Of a stretch of 64,000 nucleotides of DNA, positions 42,901-50,132 are shown one piece after another. Position 1 is the first letter of the stretch. Each line of letters opens with the position of its first letter. Source of the DNA: JOPF133 sp052144935 (lineage in GTDB: Bacteria > Acidobacteriota > Terriglobia > Bryobacterales > Bryobacteraceae); assembly GCA_052144935.1 (NCBI GenBank), contig JBKQPR010000375.1:1-64000 (forward strand). The letters are read 5' to 3'. The notes below the pieces were generated by a model. The model was not told where the DNA came from and did no database searches. It worked only from the letters and a program-made list of their open reading frames with translations. The translations under genes were made by a program, and so were the position numbers.

Positions 42901-43217
42901 AGGCCATCTCCGCGGCGGGGGACGCCCGCCCGGTGTCCGCGCTATCGGTCGGCACGCGCGATCAGCTCTCCACCATTTTCCGCTTGTCCTTAGCCGAGCA
43001 ACTTCACAGCGCCGTGCTGCTGGACGACCAGCTCACTCAGAGCGACGCGCAGAGAATGGCATGGCTGCGCGACCTGATCCGCGGCTTGGCGGCCAGTATC
43101 CAGATCCTGGTGTTCACCTGCCGGCCGCTCGACTATCTGCTTCCAGGCGAAATGAAGCCCGGAAGGAAGTCCGAAGCGGTCCGTTCCATCAACCTCGCCC
43201 AGGTCATCGAGAGGTGA
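39987..43217 (+). CDS. Rad50/SbcC-like ABC ATPase without zinc hook (operon gene 3)
   Basis: The 1076-residue protein has an SMC/Rad50 head split by coiled coils. N-terminal Walker A is HGPNDLGKSS (29-38); the C-terminal signature is LSVGTRDQ (986-993) and Walker B LLDDQLTQSD (about 1011-1020). The coiled coils run about 195-490 and 580-915. In place of a CxxC zinc hook there is a beta-rich middle domain (about 511-570, DVGLHVRVRPKKALRVSLRR) that may dimerise like a hinge. It should work with the Mre11-like nuclease as a DNA-end-processing machine, driven by or beside the SNF2 helicase. The start is GTG at 39987 with AGGAGGAA upstream. Confidence 0.88.
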   Translation: MKLLSLNVEHFRSIRKAAIEFGAGLNVLHGPNDLGKSSLAAAIRAVLLLQSTSREHEEFLNWSGTGDPHVELVFESEPQRIWRVRKTFGASPQAFLDESRDGVDFQLETRGREVDGRLSEILRWGLAPPGGKGRPKGLPMTFLSTALLAEQDRVAAIFDHALSQDSDESGKKSLIDALQAVAEDPLFKAVLSRVQARVDEAFTSTSRKKLGKNSPWIQIREMIRRAEEEERRCIEQSQKTAAIEIELQGLHGRQLERRAAVEQAQQLLEQVEAYHRSGKQREEILGRLGESRARLAEIARTMQDLALAEEGQRALIRHVEKLAKREQAARAALAEAVERAQAAKDEVARQQSEGRARERLLKRTSLEKRAAELQAEEAHTGATLDRIRAVETAAAKVQTQEQESLALTKAAADLERRHQEAAQSVRGAEERERDLRDVRQWLRYRAAREGLEKAEQGLAQVNGWREEAGRKRAAAAAIESALTAVTLPSAAYLADLKQLDHQLQVARARLDVGLHVRVRPKKALRVSLRRDGAEAVAHELKDSPLEATASRQIHIDIEKLAEIAISGGAQDARDEVARLQTRWLAEAEPALERANAVTMDHLARMAADAAQHSQEMAEARRAAAQLEQRVADQPDWAGLSAERQRELAAAEEALGEADRSGLKWSALERSARALKIQHLADAEARLEAVRVEAARLADAGRKLEGELAAANARSVEKRNTLAAAGDELLKAQSGLEGDWRDLLQQVQARQAAIRSELAANGKELEALATETDQTLTAARKALEIAERDRAAAAADHRKVEDELRAEEKRQAATEGELKMRREAVARLDESAARATVDQVQAELQLAPEPPSRISDAMLAQARESVQSARDELRRIEDEIQAKRGALQHVGGDVARQKAEDAREALKTARERERQQEIEYEAWNLLRDTLLQAEQEEGVHLGRALGDPIARRFGELTDSRYGKLALGPDLETQAISAAGDARPVSALSVGTRDQLSTIFRLSLAEQLHSAVLLDDQLTQSDAQRMAWLRDLIRGLAASIQILVFTCRPLDYLLPGEMKPGRKSEAVRSINLAQVIER

Positions 43218-43656
43218 GGCTGGGGGGATCGTCAGACAAACTCGCTGAGCGTTTAGCGGAATTCACCAGGCACGATGCAAAAGCCGCACCTGAAATGCGA
43301 AATTTGCCGGTCCGCACGCCTTGCGAATCCGGTCTCTCGTACACCCGCGGGACATACTTGGCAGCCGGCGTGCGTGTGCTCGGCACACCTGGTATCCCAT
43401 CGGCCTTCCCATTCGGTATGAGGGCCCGGCGCTCGACTGCGTGAAAGGCTGCGGCCGGACTCACGCGCTCAATAGAAGGGCGGTCCGGTTCGCCAGCGAC
43501 CAAGATCTCCCGCGCGGTCTCGATGTCCGGTTGAAGATATCCTGGCCCGCCCAGTCGCCAAAATGAAAATCGGGCTTGCAACGATTCGGTACCGTTGGCA
43601 TCAAAAATGCTGAACCTGGGACGTCCCACGATCTGCGGAAACTTGAAGGTGCTCAC
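43218..43656. other. 440-bp gap after the helicase-nuclease-ATPase operon
   Basis: I find no convincing gene. A 226-codon minus-strand frame spans it but has no recognisable motif and overlaps the real small gene at 43657. The stretch is lower in GC than the operon. It might hold decayed mobile DNA. Confidence 0.4.
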
Positions 43657-43911
43657 ATGCACATTGACCTTTACACTAAGACGATCCTCACGCTCATCGC
43701 TTTGCTTCTTGCGGTGATCGTATTGCAACCAATCACTCAACCCCAGGCCGCCATGGCGCAGGGAAACTTCGCCACTATCCAATTCTCGTATAGCGGGGGT
43801 AACCACGCGTTCTTCAATACCAACACTGGCGACGTTTGGGAGTATGGCGACCACGGCAACTTTCGCAACCACTACAAAGTCCATGAACTAGGTAAGGATC
43901 ACGGGCGTTAA
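43657..43911 (+). CDS. Small exported or membrane-anchored protein
   Basis: The 84-residue product begins HIDLYTKTILTLIALLLAVIVLQ, a signal anchor or signal peptide, followed by a short soluble part (FATIQFSYSGGNHAFFNTNTGDVWEYG). The NTNTGDVWEY stretch is typical of small exported proteins of unknown function in acidobacteria. GAAGGTG lies 5 bases before the ATG. No partner is evident, and the function is unknown. Confidence 0.75.
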   Translation: MHIDLYTKTILTLIALLLAVIVLQPITQPQAAMAQGNFATIQFSYSGGNHAFFNTNTGDVWEYGDHGNFRNHYKVHELGKDHGR

Positions 43912-44077
43912 AGGAATGGGGCCGGGAACGCCGGGAACCCCAGGTGCCCCGGCCCGTAGTTATCCGTTGCGAGACGAACGGCAATATCTGCCTCTTGGCG
44001 GGTATTACCCGGTAACTGTGGGGCTTGTGTCCGATCCGAAGCGGTGGTAGCCGGTAACGGGGTCCGTCGCGAACCGC

Positions 44078-44464
44078 CTACGCAGCCTTGCTGGAAGGAC
44101 AGGCTCGATTCGAGACTCCAGCGCCTGAGTCACGTAGATCCCGGACCCAGCGGGCGCCGTGCCATTCACGGTCCCAAACCTCCCAATGTCCCTGCCATTC
44201 TTCCGAAATGAACTCGACCACCATTTCGGACTCGCTGCGAGTATCGCAGCCGGGAATCGATGGACGTCCCAACAGATCTTCACCCGTCGCGACGAGTGCG
44301 TTTTTGAGCATCGCTTCCGCCCGGAACCAGTCTTCTCGATCCGATCCAAAGGGAGATCCCCTCTCCAGCCACAATCGATACGCAACTCTGGCGATTTCGC
44401 TTTCAGTTGGGCTAGTTGGGCTGACGGTTGAGGCGGTTTTCACGGTTTCACTTCCGTTGCTCAT
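44078..44464 (-). CDS. DUF2934 domain protein
   Basis: The 128-residue protein contains IARVAYRLWLERGSPFGSDR followed by EDWFRAEAML, the DUF2934 motif. The rest is acidic and unassigned (EFISEEWQGHWEVWDREW). DUF2934 proteins are small and cytoplasmic, often in stress-related contexts, but no function is known. Start choices are 44464 (SNGSETVK) and 44476. It is divergent from the SYLF gene. Confidence 0.8.
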   Translation of the reverse strand: MSNGSETVKTASTVSPTSPTESEIARVAYRLWLERGSPFGSDREDWFRAEAMLKNALVATGEDLLGRPSIPGCDTRSESEMVVEFISEEWQGHWEVWDREWHGARWVRDLRDSGAGVSNRACPSSKAA

Positions 44465-44738
44465 TTGAGGCGCCATCGGTCCCAGAGATACTAAGACCAT
44501 GCGCTCCTGATAGAATCATGGCGACCCTTTGACCTAATGTCAATGGAAGAAACCGGACTGAGAACTTTGCATGTACCGGTAATTACAACTGCTGTACTTT
44601 GCAACAAATCGGGTTCAAAACTCCTTTGGTTGCCTCGGATGATCGCAATCGGCGAGCGCGCACTATGTCACTCAGGTGACTTTCAGCACATTGGAAGCTA
44701 CTGTGCTGCGATTGAAACCGGATAGGAGAACTGTGGAT

Positions 44739-45434
44739 ATGCATAAAACGCTGCTAGCCATTTTGGCAGTTGCAGGTTCTGTTAGCACCGCCGCTTTCGC
44801 GGCGGATAGAGCAATCAAGGTCGACGACAGGCTGGACGCCTCCGCCGACACGCTGAGAGACATGATGAGGGCCGCCGATAGAGGTATCCCCCATGATCTG
44901 ATGGATAAGGCGCGCTGCGTGGTGGTCCTGCCAGGCATGAAAAAGGCCGGATTCATTCTCGGCGCGGAGTATGGCCGCGGGTTCGCGGTATGCCGCCGGC
45001 AGGGTGGCGTGGGTTGGACCGCCCCGGCCGCGGTGCGGGCTGAAGGTGGAAGTCTCGGGTTTCAGATTGGCGCTTCCGAGACCGATGTTGTGTTGCTGGT
45101 GATGAACGATGGCGGTATGAGGCACCTCTTATCCGATAAGTTCACCATCGGCGGAGATGCATCGGCGGCGGCCGGCCCGGTGGGCCGCGACCTGAGCGCT
45201 CAGACGGACGCCATGATGAACGCGGAAATGCTGTCGTATTCCCGTTCGCAGGGGCTGTTCGCAGGCATCTCCCTGCAAGGCGCGACGCTTCGTCCGGATG
45301 GGCCAACCAACCGGGAACTCTACGGCCGCGAGGCCACCAATCGTGAAATTCTGACCGGCGACTTCAAAACTCCGGCAGCCGCGATAAGGTTTGAAAGGGC
45401 GCTGAATCGGGACTCGGACACACGTAGCCGATAG
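44739..45434 (+). CDS. SYLF (Ysc84-like) lipid-binding protein, secreted
   Basis: The 231-residue protein has a signal peptide (HKTLLAILAVAGSVSTAAFA) and a SYLF domain: RGIPHDLMDKARCVVVLPGM, GRGFAVCRRQGGVGWTAPAAV and GPVGRDLSAQTDAMMNAEML. SYLF proteins bind phosphoinositides or other lipids. Here the signal peptide places it in the periplasm or envelope. AGGAG lies 10 bases upstream of the ATG. Complete and undamaged; its role in this organism is unknown. Confidence 0.9.
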   Translation: MHKTLLAILAVAGSVSTAAFAADRAIKVDDRLDASADTLRDMMRAADRGIPHDLMDKARCVVVLPGMKKAGFILGAEYGRGFAVCRRQGGVGWTAPAAVRAEGGSLGFQIGASETDVVLLVMNDGGMRHLLSDKFTIGGDASAAAGPVGRDLSAQTDAMMNAEMLSYSRSQGLFAGISLQGATLRPDGPTNRELYGREATNREILTGDFKTPAAAIRFERALNRDSDTRSR

Positions 45435-45985
45435 GTACGGCTTGGAAATGTGGGGGCCCGGAAGAGCGCTGACCCGCGCCGGCAATATCCGGGTCACCCC
45501 CTCCGCAACTCGCCGGACTCGACAACGAAGCCGATCTCGCGGCTATCCGCTTGTCCGATGAACAGGCTGCCGGCCTGGTTGCGCGAGGTGCAAGCGCGCT
45601 GTGGTGTGCCCGTAAGCGGCGCGCCTTGGGGCCAATGCGAAAGTACTGCATGGTTATCGGCCGACTGCGCCCGTGATCCCACCCCACAGAACAGCGGTGT
45701 CCGTGGGAGGCAGCAAACAGCAAAACCTGCACTTTCCGTAAGGAAACCTGCGTCTCCCCGACCGCCTGATTCTGTACCTTTGCCGAAGACCACTCCCTGA
45801 CGGTCGTGGCTCTGAGCAGAGCCGCGAGCGTTAGCGAGCGGTTTCAGAATAGCACCGAATCACGCGGTCTGAGACCTAGCAAGAGCCGGAACGCGAATTT
45901 CGGATGCCCGCCCCACGGTCAGTTCAGCAGGGCGACGTCTTGCCGGCGATCGGCGAAAATCTCTGGTACAATTTACCTCCAGCGG
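45435..45985. other. 550-bp gap with an interspersed repeat
   Basis: No gene is supported. The 25-bp sequence at 45790-45814 is the exact inverse of 12511-12535. Around it the DNA reads GGCTCTGAGCAGAGCC, a short hairpin. The remaining DNA may be remnant sequence of an element. Confidence 0.6.
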
Positions 45986-46507
45986 ATGGACTCGACGATT
46001 CTCAAGACGGTCGGCGAAATCGCTGGTATTGGCGGTCTGAGCCTCGGGGTTGTCTTCCTGCTGTTTCGGGAAGTAATTCGGAAAAAAATCTTTCCGCAGC
46101 TCACTAGACCCCAAGCCTATAAGCTCCTTGTGCTCATCATTGTCCTTGCCTTCGCCATAGGCATTGCTGGTCTGGGCGCCTGGGTTCTGACGAAGCACTC
46201 ATCCCCATTCACAAGCGTCACCAACATCGGCACAATTCAGAACGAGTTTCTGACCGTGATGGGGCAACCGCTGCATGATCCGGCCCTGGAGAAGCTGATA
46301 CAGCAAGCGTTGGAGCTGACGGCTAAAGGCGACGGCCAGGCGAGCATTCCTCTCTACCAGGCAGCCATCCAAAGGGCCCCGCTTCCGTCGTTGTTCAACA
46401 ATTTAGCGGCGGCTTACGCGCAGCAGAACAACGACGATGAGGCCCGCAAGGCTCTGCACGCCGCTCTGGACAAGATCCCTCCTATGCTCCCGCGCGGAGC
46501 AACCTGA
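45986..46507 (+). CDS. Membrane-anchored TPR protein (5' part of a frameshifted gene)
   Basis: The 173-residue frame has two membrane helices (GGLSLGVVFLLFREVI and LLVLIIVLAFAIGIAGLGAW) and a TPR-like pair (ELTAKGDGQASIPLYQAAIQ, LFNNLAAAYAQQNNDDEARK). It ends abruptly after KIPP. In the next frame the text continues naturally as SYAPARSNLTALDSRPDPEP into the following gene, so a base has been lost in the CCC run near 46477-46480. GCAGCGG precedes the ATG weakly. Confidence 0.7.
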   Translation: MDSTILKTVGEIAGIGGLSLGVVFLLFREVIRKKIFPQLTRPQAYKLLVLIIVLAFAIGIAGLGAWVLTKHSSPFTSVTNIGTIQNEFLTVMGQPLHDPALEKLIQQALELTAKGDGQASIPLYQAAIQRAPLPSLFNNLAAAYAQQNNDDEARKALHAALDKIPPMLPRGAT

Positions 46508-46539
46508 CGGCGCTGGACTCGCGTCCGGATCCCGAGCCG

Positions 46540-47262
46540 GTGCGTATCGGTTCTCGGGAAAGCGAGCCTAACGACGACTTGTTTCACGCCAACATCATGC
46601 CGTTGAACACCGCCGTTCTGGCAACCATTGAACCGGCTTCCGACGTCGATTCGTTCCAGTTCGAGTCTGAGGCGAAGTCTCGGGATTGGATCGACGTCAC
46701 GATCGTGAACCGGTCCACCGGGCTGCAGCCGAGTATGCGAGTATTGCAACCCAACAAGGAGGAGCTGGTCGGATGGAATTGGGCCGGGACCAGTGGCGCC
46801 GATCACTCTCTGCAGTTCGTGGCCGCGCCGGGCACCAGGTATTTTGTTCAAGTGGGATCGGCTTACAGCGGTTCGACAGGCGCTTACGTCTTAACCGTGA
46901 AACCGCGGCACGCGTTTGATCGATATGAGCCCAACGACGACATTGCGCATGCCGCTCCAATCGGCGTCGGGTCGCCGGTGCAGGCCAACATTATGGATGG
47001 GGGCGACGCCGACTTTTACCGGTTCGAATCCGGCGCGGCGGGCGACATGACGGTGACGATCGAGAACGCTTCGACAACTCTGGACCCCGAGGCGCGCATT
47101 TTGGATGCGTCCAGATCCGACGTTACTGGATGGCGGGCGAACGGAAATGCCGGCGGCCACCTGAAGTTTTCGTTCAAAGCCGTGGCCAGAAACGTCTATT
47201 ATGCGCACGTTCACGCGCATTGGGGCCAGAGCGCGGGATCCTACACTCTGACCGTGCAGTGA
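46540..47262 (+). CDS. Pre-peptidase (PPC) domain protein (3' part of the frameshifted gene)
   Basis: From a GTG at 46540 the frame holds two PPC-type beta domains, each opened by EPNDD (SEPNDDLFHANIMPL and YEPNDDIAHAAPIGV) and closed by GAYVLTVKPR and GSYTLTVQ. PPC domains are extracytoplasmic and often follow peptidases. No catalytic domain is present. It is best read with the preceding TPR frame as one membrane-anchored protein of about 425 residues. Either the gene is a pseudogene or there is a sequencing error. Confidence 0.7.
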   Translation: MRIGSRESEPNDDLFHANIMPLNTAVLATIEPASDVDSFQFESEAKSRDWIDVTIVNRSTGLQPSMRVLQPNKEELVGWNWAGTSGADHSLQFVAAPGTRYFVQVGSAYSGSTGAYVLTVKPRHAFDRYEPNDDIAHAAPIGVGSPVQANIMDGGDADFYRFESGAAGDMTVTIENASTTLDPEARILDASRSDVTGWRANGNAGGHLKFSFKAVARNVYYAHVHAHWGQSAGSYTLTVQ

Positions 47263-47440
47263 ACCCGTCGCGATAAGGCTGTCCTAAGGCACGTTCGTTC
47301 CGCCGCGCGAACATCACGTGGCGGCACATAACAGAACACGCCATGGTGAAGCTGAACTGGGTCTCCATAGACCCCGAAGCGCCGGATGGGACGTGGTGCA
47401 AGGATTTTGGTGAACCGGCAGGAGAAGGGCCGCCCCAGTC

Positions 47441-48040
47441 TCACTTCGCCTGGTTCGCCGGCCCTGGAATCCCATCCAGAGCGCAGCGGAAGCCGGCCCG
47501 CGTGCTCCGTAAGTCCTGCGGGTTAAACAATCTCACGGACGCGCGAATCGCGGCGGCCTCTCGGAACCACGTCCCGCCGCGCAACACCCGCAGGCGGCCG
47601 GATTGAGGCCCTTGCGGGTCGGCTTCCGGCGATTGGGCATAATAGTCGGCGCCCGCCCAGTCGTTCACCCACTCCCAAACGTTGCCGAGCATATCGTAAA
47701 GCCCAAAGCCGTTGGGCCGCTTGGCCGCCACCGCGTGCATCCGGTTTCCGTTCTGTTCCAGAATTACGGCGGCTTTGGGGTCGCGCATGACTGCGGTGCC
47801 ATCCAATTGTGTTCTTCCGCTGTTGTCGGCGTACCATGCAATCTCGTCCACCGGTCCATAGCGGGGTTCCGTCGATCCGCCGCGCGCCGCGGATTCCCAT
47901 TCCGCCTCGGCGGGCAATCTTCCGCCGGTCCACGCACAGTAGCTCTTCGCGTCTTCCCAGGAAACATCCACGATCGGCAACTGCTGTTCCGCCCAGCCGG
48001 GGTTCAACACCGTGTTCCCTTCCTTGGGCACCAGTGGCAT
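47441..48040 (-). CDS. FGE/SUMF1-like domain, downstream part after an in-frame TGA
   Basis: The 199-residue frame is most of a formylglycine-generating-enzyme-like (SUMF1) domain: PIVDVSWEDAKSYCAWTGGRLPAEAEWE, GLYDMLGNVWEWVNDW and RVLRGGTWFREAA. It lies in the same frame as the preceding 685-residue protein, separated only by TGA at 48071-48073. Bacterial relatives include modification enzymes and non-catalytic C-lectin-like domains. The paired active-site cysteines of true FGE are not evident. It may be unexpressed unless the TGA is read through or is an error. Confidence 0.8.
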   Translation of the reverse strand: MPLVPKEGNTVLNPGWAEQQLPIVDVSWEDAKSYCAWTGGRLPAEAEWESAARGGSTEPRYGPVDEIAWYADNSGRTQLDGTAVMRDPKAAVILEQNGNRMHAVAAKRPNGFGLYDMLGNVWEWVNDWAGADYYAQSPEADPQGPQSGRLRVLRGGTWFREAAAIRASVRLFNPQDLRSTRAGFRCALDGIPGPANQAK

Positions 48041-48070
48041 ATCGCGCGAGGTCTCGCGGGCGAAGCGCGA

Positions 48071-50128
48071 TCAGGCCTCCACGGTGGTTTCCGTGGCGGC
48101 CAGCCAGAATCCTCGCGTGAGCCGCACCGGGTGCGGAGGCTTCTCCACGGGCTGGCATTCGCCGTCGCCCGGCGAACATCCCATTTGGAAACTGCCCGGG
48201 GGAATCCGGACGTAGCGCGGGCCGTCGCGGGGATTCAGCCGGTCTTCTCCGGGCTTGGCGACGGCAGGGGGCGCGGCAGCGGGGGGCGCGGCAGCACCGG
48301 GCGCGGCAGCAGGGGGCGCGGCAGCAGGGGGCGCGGCGGCGGTGCGGAAAACGAAGTCTGCGCCGCCCCCCAGGATCGCCACCGGCAGCGGGCTGGAAGG
48401 CGCCAGCCGCGCGACCGCTTTGGGCAATTCGATTTGCAGCGCGGTTCTGGCGTCCAATCCAGGTTTGAGTAAGACCTCCGCGAGCGCGCGGGGAAACGCT
48501 CCCATAGCCGGACCGCCGGCCTTGGGCGCCGCTCCCGGCGGACTGGAGTACACCAGAGCGGTGGAATCGTCCACCTCACCCATTACCGCGCCCGGGTTTT
48601 CGCGAGGCTGGCCGGCCACCGCCGCGGCATCCAGGAAAATGAACTTCAGGCTGGCCTTGCTGTCTTCCAACACCTGCATCAAGCGAAGCGTCGAGTAAGC
48701 CTTCGATTGAATGGGCCGTGAATCGCCGGGATCGTAGTTCACGGGAAGCAACCAGTCGTCGCCGCCCGAGCGGACGTCGTATCCGGTGTAGTACACCAAC
48801 GCGGTATCTCCGGCTTCGAGCGTGTCACCCAGCGTGCGCTCGATCAGGCGCAGGTTGTCCAAATTCACATCGGCCTTGCGCACCACCTCGAAACCGTCTT
48901 GACGAAGGGCGTTCTCGAGGAGGTCAAAGTCCGCAGCGGCCGGCGTGCCCTGTGGGGTGCCCCCTGGGCCCAGCGCCGGAAGCTTCTCATAGCGCAGGTT
49001 GCCGATCACGACGGCGACCCGGCCGCTGCGCGCCGCCGTAACACCGTTGCCACCGTTCCCTCCGCCGATGCTGAACTTCAGGGTGAACACCTCTTCATCG
49101 GCCCACATCAACCGCACCCGCCAGTCGCCTGGGTCCAAGGCCGCGCGATGGCCGGCCAACGGCAGCGTTTCCACGAGGCATTCTTTGCCTTCCGACGGCT
49201 TCGTGAGGCGATTCATCTGCGACACTTCGCCGCGTGGGTTCAGCCACTCCACCCGACCCTCCCTTCCTCCGGGCGCCTCCAGCGAGGCAGCCAGGACCAC
49301 GCCGGCGTCGGAAGCGGAGAAGTCCGTCTGGGACGCCGTCTGGGAACAGGCGTCCGGCCCAGCCGACTTGAGGAGGTTGCGGGTGCTCGCACGGGCGTTC
49401 GGGGCAGTTACGCCGATCCCCATTCCGAATGTCCGGACCACCGAATTCCCGGCCGAATCCCTGGCTTCCACGGTGGCCCGATAACTGCCTCTCTGCCGCG
49501 GGGATCCGCCGATCGTTCCGGTGGGAGACAGGGTCAGTCCAGCCGGAAAGGTTTTCAGAGCCGTCCACTGGTACGGCGGAGATCCGCCTTTGGCCGTCAA
49601 TTGAAAGTAGTAGGGGACTGCCACCGTGCCCGCCGGCAACAGCGTCCGGCTGCCGATAGTGACGATGCTTTCGGGCGGAGTCGAAATCCGGAAATTGGTC
49701 ACCGCGACGCCGCGATCGTTCCAGAACAGGCGCACCTGCCAGTCGCCCGGAGCAAACGAGGCCGGTCCTCCGGCGATCAGCAGCCTCCAGGCCAGACGCA
49801 TGAGACCATCGTTAATCTGAGTGTGGTCGTTTTGCTGTGCCAGGGCGCCCAGCGGATTGCGCCACTCCAGGCGGATCTTGTCGCCCTTGTGGCCGCCGGT
49901 GTAGATCGCCAGGTACCAGGCCGCCAGGTCGGTGGTGAGGAAATCGGTTTCGGTCTCCACGGTCAATCGCGGATTGTTGATACCCGGCGGCGGGACTCTG
50001 GTGAGGCGAGCGCTGGTCAACTGGATCGTGACTGCCTCCGAGCCCGGTTGCTGCGGCGCGGCGGCGCATTGGCAGGCGCCCGCCAGCAGAAATGCCCCAG
50101 CCAGCAGAAATCCGATCCATGCGCGCAT
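48071..50128 (-). CDS. Secreted pseudo-caspase protein with Ig-like domains, truncated before its FGE domain
   Basis: The protein is 685 residues before TGA. It has a signal peptide (RAWIGFLLAGAFLLAGACQCAAA), beta domains at about 30-150, a putative Ig domain (about 165-240, PAGLTLSPTGTIGGSPRQRG) and a caspase-like domain (about 368-560, RVAVVIGNLRYE). A Pro/Ala linker follows, then the opening of an FGE domain (RYVRIPPGSFQMGC). In the caspase domain the His motif reads YYTGYD and the Cys motif LDAAA, so both catalytic residues are replaced and it should be inactive. It begins 4 bases after the kinase stop, so the pair is an operon. The stop TGA may be a nonsense mutation of TGG (VEAWSRFARET). 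Confidence 0.85.
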   Translation of the reverse strand: MRAWIGFLLAGAFLLAGACQCAAAPQQPGSEAVTIQLTSARLTRVPPPGINNPRLTVETETDFLTTDLAAWYLAIYTGGHKGDKIRLEWRNPLGALAQQNDHTQINDGLMRLAWRLLIAGGPASFAPGDWQVRLFWNDRGVAVTNFRISTPPESIVTIGSRTLLPAGTVAVPYYFQLTAKGGSPPYQWTALKTFPAGLTLSPTGTIGGSPRQRGSYRATVEARDSAGNSVVRTFGMGIGVTAPNARASTRNLLKSAGPDACSQTASQTDFSASDAGVVLAASLEAPGGREGRVEWLNPRGEVSQMNRLTKPSEGKECLVETLPLAGHRAALDPGDWRVRLMWADEEVFTLKFSIGGGNGGNGVTAARSGRVAVVIGNLRYEKLPALGPGGTPQGTPAAADFDLLENALRQDGFEVVRKADVNLDNLRLIERTLGDTLEAGDTALVYYTGYDVRSGGDDWLLPVNYDPGDSRPIQSKAYSTLRLMQVLEDSKASLKFIFLDAAAVAGQPRENPGAVMGEVDDSTALVYSSPPGAAPKAGGPAMGAFPRALAEVLLKPGLDARTALQIELPKAVARLAPSSPLPVAILGGGADFVFRTAAAPPAAAPPAAAPGAAAPPAAAPPAVAKPGEDRLNPRDGPRYVRIPPGSFQMGCSPGDGECQPVEKPPHPVRLTRGFWLAATETTVEA

Positions 50129-50132
50129 CGCT

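Noticed and set aside
35508..43217. DISARM defence system
   Set aside because: The helicase resembles DrmD, but DrmA, DrmB, DrmC and the methyltransferase are absent, and the nuclease and ATPase are not DISARM components.
43204..43884. 226-codon minus-strand gene after the operon
   Set aside because: No motif, no clear ribosome binding site, and it overlaps a plus-strand gene with a proper signal sequence and ribosome binding site.
48071..48073. TGA read as selenocysteine
   Set aside because: No SECIS-like hairpin was evident and the family has no Cys or Sec at this place; a Trp codon mutation is simpler.
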